Shown here in pieces: positions 6,127 to 9,123 of a stretch of DNA of 9,123 bases. The stretch spans positions 1-9,123 of the forward strand of contig CAZNQW010000157.1 of the NCBI GenBank assembly GCA_964575225.1, given 5' to 3'. This DNA is from CAZNQW01 sp964575225 (lineage in GTDB: Bacteria; Chloroflexota; Anaerolineae; JAAYZQ01). Under the pieces are notes generated by a model, which was given only the letters and a program-made list of their open reading frames with translations, was not told the origin of the DNA and did not search any database. Position 1 is the first letter of the stretch. The number at the start of each line of letters is the position of its first letter. The position numbers and the translations under genes are program-made.

Positions 6127-7899
6127 TTAGAAATTGCTCACGCACGCGCTGTGACAGGCGCTGTGGCAGGCGGAATGGCAATCGCAGGCGCTGTGGCAGG
6201 CGCTGTGGCAATTGCTGTGCACGCAGGCGCTGTGACAGGCGTCGTGGACGCAGGCGCTGTGGCAGGCACTGTGACAGGCCGAGTGACAGGCATCGTAGCA
6301 GGCCGTGGTGATTTCGCCCGCCAGCCCGGCGACGGTGCGCTCGGCGGTGGTGGCGACGCTCCCGGCGAGGCCCTCGATGCTGCGGGCCACGGTACCGGCA
6401 GCCCCCTCGGCAATGGCCGCCACTTGGCTTGCGGCCGATACCAGGGGCGACTCGCGCACCGACTCCGGGATATGGGGCCGCGCTTCGCCGGCCGGCAGGG
6501 GCCGGGCTTCGGACGTGGGCGCGGGCCGATAGTGCTCCGACAGGATGATCCAGGGGTAGTAGTGCGGTTCCTGCTCGACGCGCCGCGCGGGAGGCAGGTG
6601 GGTCCATTCCTGCCACAGGTCGTCGACCCGGCGGCGATAGGTGCGGCGGGTTTCCTCCCCATCGGCGTTCCAGATTTTGGTTTGCAGGCGGGCGGAGATG
6701 AGGCGCAGCACGCGGTTGATGGTCGGCTCGGACAGGGTGCCGTCGTCGGCGATGCCCGTAACCAGGGCCTGTTCATAGTCGGCCATGTCGAGGTCGGGGT
6801 TGGTCACTTCGAGCTGGAGTGGGCGTTTGTTCAGGACCGTCAGCGCGCCGCGCTGCACCAGGCCCAGGATCACCAGGGTCAGTACTTTGGCCGTGTCGCC
6901 GATGTACAGGGCGGCCTCGATGGCCTCCAGGTCGGGCACCAGGCCGGGCTGCTCAAAGACCTCGATCTCGATCTCGGGCGATTCATAGCCCTCGGGCACA
7001 GGCTTGGGCGCGACCCACTTTATGACGCCATAGACAATGCCGCCTGCCAGCAGCAATCCACCCCCTCCCGCCAGGGCGAGGAGAAGCCCCACCGGCGGTT
7101 GTTCCTCCGCGGGAGAGGGCGTCGGTGCAGGGGTAGGGGTAGAGACCTGGGCGGGTGGGGCAAAGACGGTCGGTTCGGGCGTGGAGGTGGCGGCGAACAG
7201 GTCGCCCGGCAAGTAGACGCCGCGGACCAAAAAGTGGGCGTTGGCGGGCAGATTCTGGCTCGAGATGTAAATGGACAGCCAGTTCTTGCCACTGGCCTCA
7301 TCGGGGGTGGGGTAATAGACCCAGCGGTCAAACTGCCCGATGGCCTCTTGGTCGACATAAAGACGGGATTGGTTGACGAGATCGTCGGTGACCTCTTCGG
7401 GGGTGTCCACGTCGACCGGAAGCTCGATGGGCAGGATCAGGGTGACGATCTGCTCTTCGATGGGCAGCGCCCACTGGGGCGGCGCCCAGGCAATCACCCG
7501 GTAGGGCAGGCCGTCGATGGCGGTGGTGTCGAGGTAGCGGTCGACGCGATAGCGGACCTCCAGGGTGTAGGTGCCGCCGGGTTGGGTTTGGAGGTCGAAT
7601 TCGGCGCGGTACTTGTCGTCGCCCAGGGGTACGAGGCGGGCGGGCGAGGATTGGCCGTCGTGCTGCAGCGTCGCTTCGATCTGGGTGTGGCCGCGGTCAA
7701 AGGGGCCCAGGGTGTTGATCTGGCTGCGGCTGGCGTCGTCCACAAAGGTCAGGCGATAGGCGACCTGGAGGCGGCCATCCTCCAGAATGGTCACCTGGGA
7801 CTGGATCTGGGTGAGGCTGGGCGCGGCCAAAACCGGCACCACCCAGGCGATTAGCCAGATGGCCAGAAAAAGAGGTGCGAAACGGACGGAGCGTTTCAT
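6127..7899 (-). CDS. DUF2207-type membrane protein with C-terminal CHSA repeat tail
   Basis: 590 residues, ATG at 7899 with AGGA six bases upstream. Order of parts: signal peptide ~1-26 (FAPLFLAIWLIAWVVPVLAA), an extracytoplasmic beta-rich domain ~27-235 as in DUF2207 proteins, a Thr/Pro linker ~238-268, one membrane helix ~269-294 (Gly/Leu/Ala-rich), then a cytoplasmic part with the DUF2207-like 'LEAIEAALYIGDTAKVLTLVILGLVQRGALTV' at ~324-355. Next are a linker with Ala/Pro/Glu, an Ala-rich helix ~485-530, and a tail of 14 cysteines at 534-586. Tail Cys spacing is 4,4,4,4,5,4,5,4,4,2,4,4,4, and nine units read C-H-S-A. DUF2207 proteins usually end in Gly-rich low complexity; a Cys/His tail is odd. 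The tail lies on the predicted cytoplasmic side, where the downstream radical SAM enzyme would act. It is the first gene of the operon. Function unknown; modified-peptide carrier or metal binding are the two readings. Confidence 0.85.
   Translation of the reverse strand: MKRSVRFAPLFLAIWLIAWVVPVLAAPSLTQIQSQVTILEDGRLQVAYRLTFVDDASRSQINTLGPFDRGHTQIEATLQHDGQSSPARLVPLGDDKYRAEFDLQTQPGGTYTLEVRYRVDRYLDTTAIDGLPYRVIAWAPPQWALPIEEQIVTLILPIELPVDVDTPEEVTDDLVNQSRLYVDQEAIGQFDRWVYYPTPDEASGKNWLSIYISSQNLPANAHFLVRGVYLPGDLFAATSTPEPTVFAPPAQVSTPTPAPTPSPAEEQPPVGLLLALAGGGGLLLAGGIVYGVIKWVAPKPVPEGYESPEIEIEVFEQPGLVPDLEAIEAALYIGDTAKVLTLVILGLVQRGALTVLNKRPLQLEVTNPDLDMADYEQALVTGIADDGTLSEPTINRVLRLISARLQTKIWNADGEETRRTYRRRVDDLWQEWTHLPPARRVEQEPHYYPWIILSEHYRPAPTSEARPLPAGEARPHIPESVRESPLVSAASQVAAIAEGAAGTVARSIEGLAGSVATTAERTVAGLAGEITTACYDACHSACHSACHSACVHDACHSACVHSNCHSACHSACDCHSACHSACHSACVSNF
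6142..6300 (-). repeat. Tandem 12-bp coding repeats for the CHSA tail
   Basis: In-frame 12-bp units (consensus on the minus strand TGC CAC AGC GCC) encode C-H-S-A. Runs of 3, 1, 2 and 3 units are separated by VHDA, VHSN and a lone Asp. Serine is written AGC, AGT, TCG and TCC, and cysteine TGC and TGT, so the DNA copies have drifted while the protein motif is kept. Confidence 0.9.
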
Positions 7900-7944
7900 C
7901 GGCTGTCCTGCCTTTCCGCTGAATGGCCTAGCTCACTGGCTGCC

Positions 7945-7973
7945 ATTATACCCAAAATGGGGAAAAGGGGCAA
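7945..7973 (-). promoter_or_regulatory. Sigma-70 promoter of the Cys-tail/radical SAM operon
   Basis: On the minus strand: TTGCCC (-35, 7968-7973), a 17-base spacer, and a perfect TATAAT (-10, 7945-7950). Predicted start near 7938 gives a leader of about 40 bases. No other promoter is evident between the genes down to 3452, so they are probably co-transcribed. Confidence 0.75.
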
Positions 7974-8064
7974 GTGGTGGGTTAGAGTTCATGAAACACC
8001 CGCCAAACGTGCAGGCTGCGCCCGAGGGCGGGGCGGCGCGGACATGGAGTCATTCCCGCCGTAG

Positions 8065-8084
8065 GGGCGACGCATGCGTCGCCC
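8065..8084. repeat. 20-bp perfect palindrome
   Basis: GGGCGACGCA followed by its exact complement TGCGTCGCCC. Together with the preceding 'GTAG' it resembles the dispersed GTAGGGGC...GCCC palindromes found in intergenic regions of Chloroflexota and other phyla. The bases just before it, GTCATTCCCGCC (8049-8060), look like the start of the neighbouring 27-bp repeat, as if the palindrome had landed inside a copy. Confidence 0.6.
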
Positions 8085-8090
8085 GACGGA

Positions 8091-8117
8091 TGGACCCCCG
8101 CATTCGCGGGGGTGACG
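8091..8117 (-). repeat. REP-like 27-bp palindromic repeat, copy A
   Basis: Read on the minus strand it has the form CGTCA-CCCCCGC-GAAT-GCGGGGG-TCCA: a hairpin stem (8094-8101 with 8106-8113) flanked by CGTCA and TCCA. It is the inverted partner of copy B at 8135-8161 and belongs to the widespread class of CGTCATTCCCGC... intergenic repeats. Confidence 0.75.
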
Positions 8118-8134
8118 TTCGCCAATTGATGTAC

Positions 8135-8161
8135 CGTCATGCCCGCGGAAGCGGGCATCCA
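8135..8161 (+). repeat. REP-like 27-bp palindromic repeat, copy B
   Basis: Form CGTCA-TGCCCGC-GGAA-GCGGGCA-TCCA, with a perfect 8-bp stem (8139-8146 with 8151-8158). It is inverted relative to copy A, 17 bases away. The bases that differ between copies do so in pairs on both stem arms, so each hairpin stays intact. Confidence 0.75.
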
Positions 8162-8223
8162 TCTTGCATCGCAGTACGTCTTGGCCGACTTTGCAACAGC
8201 CCTGAACCGAAGCGATGGCGCGC

Positions 8224-8252
8224 TTGACACACAGCCATGCCTGTGGTAGAAT
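8224..8252 (+). promoter_or_regulatory. Sigma-70 promoter, distal, upstream of the secreted-protein gene
   Basis: A perfect TTGACA (8224-8229), a 17-base spacer, and TAGAAT (8247-8252, one mismatch to consensus). Predicted start near 8259. The nearest plausible gene on this strand is at 8881, so the transcript would carry a leader of over 600 bases or an unannotated small RNA. Confidence 0.7.
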
Positions 8253-8452
8253 AGTACTCAGGTACCATAGGTAGACAGCAGGCAACTTTCGGGCGCCGTG
8301 GACAGAGCCGAATGTGGTGTGTGCCAGGGTGGCATGCCGTCCCGGATAGCTGCCGACTCCACCCCCCGCTCGATTGGCGACGCATGCCCGATTCAGGAGA
8401 TGGAGAGCATCGGCAAGGAGGCAGCGGCTCTGGAAAAAGGGACGCTGCGTAT

Positions 8453-8470
8453 TGTCGTAGGAATACGACA
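8453..8470. promoter_or_regulatory. Operator-like palindrome before the second promoter
   Basis: TGTCGTA (8453-8459), loop GGAA, TACGACA (8464-8470): a 7-bp inverted repeat ending four bases before the -35 at 8474. Its position suits a regulator binding site; it could instead be an RNA hairpin in the transcript from the upstream promoter. No regulator gene is in the window. Confidence 0.4.
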
Positions 8471-8473
8471 GGC

Positions 8474-8502
8474 TTGACAAAAGCAGTAGTCTGACATAGT
8501 AT
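8474..8502 (+). promoter_or_regulatory. Sigma-70 promoter, proximal, upstream of the secreted-protein gene
   Basis: A perfect TTGACA (8474-8479), a 17-base spacer, and TAGTAT (8497-8502, four of six). Predicted start near 8509, leaving a leader of about 370 bases before the ATG at 8881. Confidence 0.6.
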
Positions 8503-8866
8503 TCTGGACAGAGCGATCGTGGCAGAACTAGGTAAGCGGCAGCGCAGATCCCTCTCTTTTGTGCGCTGCGGGTGGGTCGTGCAGGTGCAGCAGGCCGAGA
8601 GAACTGGACCAGGACGTGGACGGCGAGTGCATGGGCAGCGCCGTGTGCCTGAGGAGTCCGACCATTTTGTAATATGTCCTGTAAGGTAGCCCGGGTACAA
8701 TGGAAAGTGGATGGCGCGATTGGATTGGGCAAGCGCGATGCGAGTCGCGTGGGAAGGAGGGCCCATCATTGAGGAATACCGACAAAGGGTTGGCGTTAGT
8801 TGTGTGCGCGGCTGGTCGGATCGAAACGCGCTCGGTATATACACCGTCGATGGTACGGATTAGAAT
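8503..8866 (+). other. Long untranslated leader, partly structured
   Basis: No convincing coding frame on either strand. The clearest element is a perfect 8-bp stem GCAGCGCA/TGCGCTGC (8539-8546 with 8562-8569) with a 15-base pyrimidine-rich loop. I do not recognise any riboswitch class. Confidence 0.35.
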
Positions 8867-8880
8867 GGAGGAATGAAATC

Positions 8881-9123
8881 ATGCAGGGAAAATCCACAAG
8901 CACACAAACGCGGCCTATGCTGAGGGCTTTGGCGGCCACGTTGGTTATCCTGGTAGTGCTAGCGATAGGCACAGTGCAAGCCGAAACCGTCTACGAATAC
9001 CCCACCCCCGCTTTCGCCGGACCCGGGGACTTTTGTGTGGATGATGCTGGTTATCCCACGGGCGCCAATTGCACGGCAATGGATACAAGAATCAGCAAAC
9101 TGACACCGGATATGACAGAGGTG
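8881..9123 (+). CDS. Secreted protein, N-terminal part only
   Basis: An open frame of 81 codons from the ATG at 8881 to the window edge, with GGAGG at 8867-8871, nine bases upstream. The product begins with a polar/basic region (MQGKSTSTQTRPMLR), a hydrophobic core (ALAATLVILVVLAIG) and a V-Q-A cleavage site at ~32-34, a standard Sec signal peptide. The visible mature part (ETVYEYPTPAFAGPGDFCVDD...NCTAMDTRISKLTPDMTEV) has two cysteines about 12 residues apart and no recognisable domain. It is probably exported; it is the first gene after the tandem promoters. The function cannot be told from this fragment. Confidence 0.75.
   Translation, partial: MQGKSTSTQTRPMLRALAATLVILVVLAIGTVQAETVYEYPTPAFAGPGDFCVDDAGYPTGANCTAMDTRISKLTPDMTEV

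Noticed and set aside
6142..6300. A CRISPR array or non-coding minisatellite
   Set aside because: The 12-bp units have no spacers, stay in frame, and keep the amino-acid motif despite codon changes; this is a coding repeat.
6127..6300. The known His-Xaa-Ser (HxsA) radical SAM system
   Set aside because: The repeat is C-H-S-A, without the His-x-Ser spacing, it is Cys-centred, and no second radical SAM gene or HxsD-like gene lies nearby.
6034..7854. A 606-codon open frame on the plus strand opposite the DUF2207/Cys-tail gene
   Set aside because: It mirrors the real gene in GC-rich DNA: it is full of Gly, Ala, Val and Asp runs, its repeats are the antisense of the CHSA repeats, and the opposite strand has a signal peptide, a membrane helix, a ribosome binding site and a promoter.
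8298..8477. A 59-codon GTG-started ORF between the tandem promoters
   Set aside because: There is no ribosome binding site at the GTG, composition is unremarkable, and its stop falls inside the -35 of the second promoter; not enough support.
8137..8844. A 235-codon minus-strand frame across the 8.1-8.8 kb region
   Set aside because: It runs through the REP-like repeats and both promoters, has a random-looking composition, no ribosome site and no recognisable domain.
8838..8866. A third promoter, TATACA with TAGAAT at 8861-8866, just before the gene at 8881
   Set aside because: Transcription would start around 8873, after the Shine-Dalgarno at 8867-8871, and so would remove it; probably chance.

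Overview
The window is GC-rich, compactly coded bacterial DNA. Its gene set (ScpB, an AmaP/Asp23-type membrane protein, a ParB-like protein, DUF2207-type and lipoprotein genes with Thr/Pro linkers, dispersed CGTCA...TCCA palindromic repeats) suggests a member of the Chloroflexota, perhaps Anaerolineae or Caldilineae. This assignment is an inference from style and content; no rRNA or marker phylogeny is available here.

Left part (1-3100). A minus-strand cluster runs scpB (1748-1173), then a 44-residue single-span membrane protein (1169-1035) with a very strong ribosome binding site, then a ParB-like protein (984-58). Diverging from scpB is a plus-strand lipoprotein gene (1846-2409) with its own extended -10 promoter and a textbook terminator (2425-2465). 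An AmaP-like alkaline-shock membrane anchor (3027-2473, minus) converges on that terminator and has its own promoter at 3071-3099.

Central part (3452-7973). This is the most striking region: a minus-strand operon starting from a promoter at 7945-7973. Its first gene encodes a 590-residue DUF2207-type membrane protein whose last ~57 residues are a Cys-His repeat tail: 14 cysteines, nine CHSA units, mostly one Cys every four residues. Next, 43 bases downstream, is a radical SAM/SPASM enzyme with an N-terminal PqqD-like domain, the architecture of enzymes that modify ribosomally made peptides. Then come a possible 25-residue peptide whose start and stop both overlap its neighbours through ATGA, and a 388-residue coiled-coil protein. 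My reading is a candidate peptide-modification system in which the enzyme modifies the Cys-rich tail of a membrane protein. It resembles the known CXXX-repeat peptide/maturase idea, but here the substrate is fused to a large DUF2207 protein.

Right part (7900-9123). About 980 bases without a convincing gene hold a 20-bp palindrome, an inverted pair of 27-bp REP-like repeats, two good plus-strand sigma-70 promoters (8224 and 8474), a small operator-like palindrome just ahead of the second, and a long structured leader. This leads to a secreted-protein gene that starts at 8881 and runs off the window end.

The stretch 3100-3450 carries only a cluster of GC-rich hairpins.
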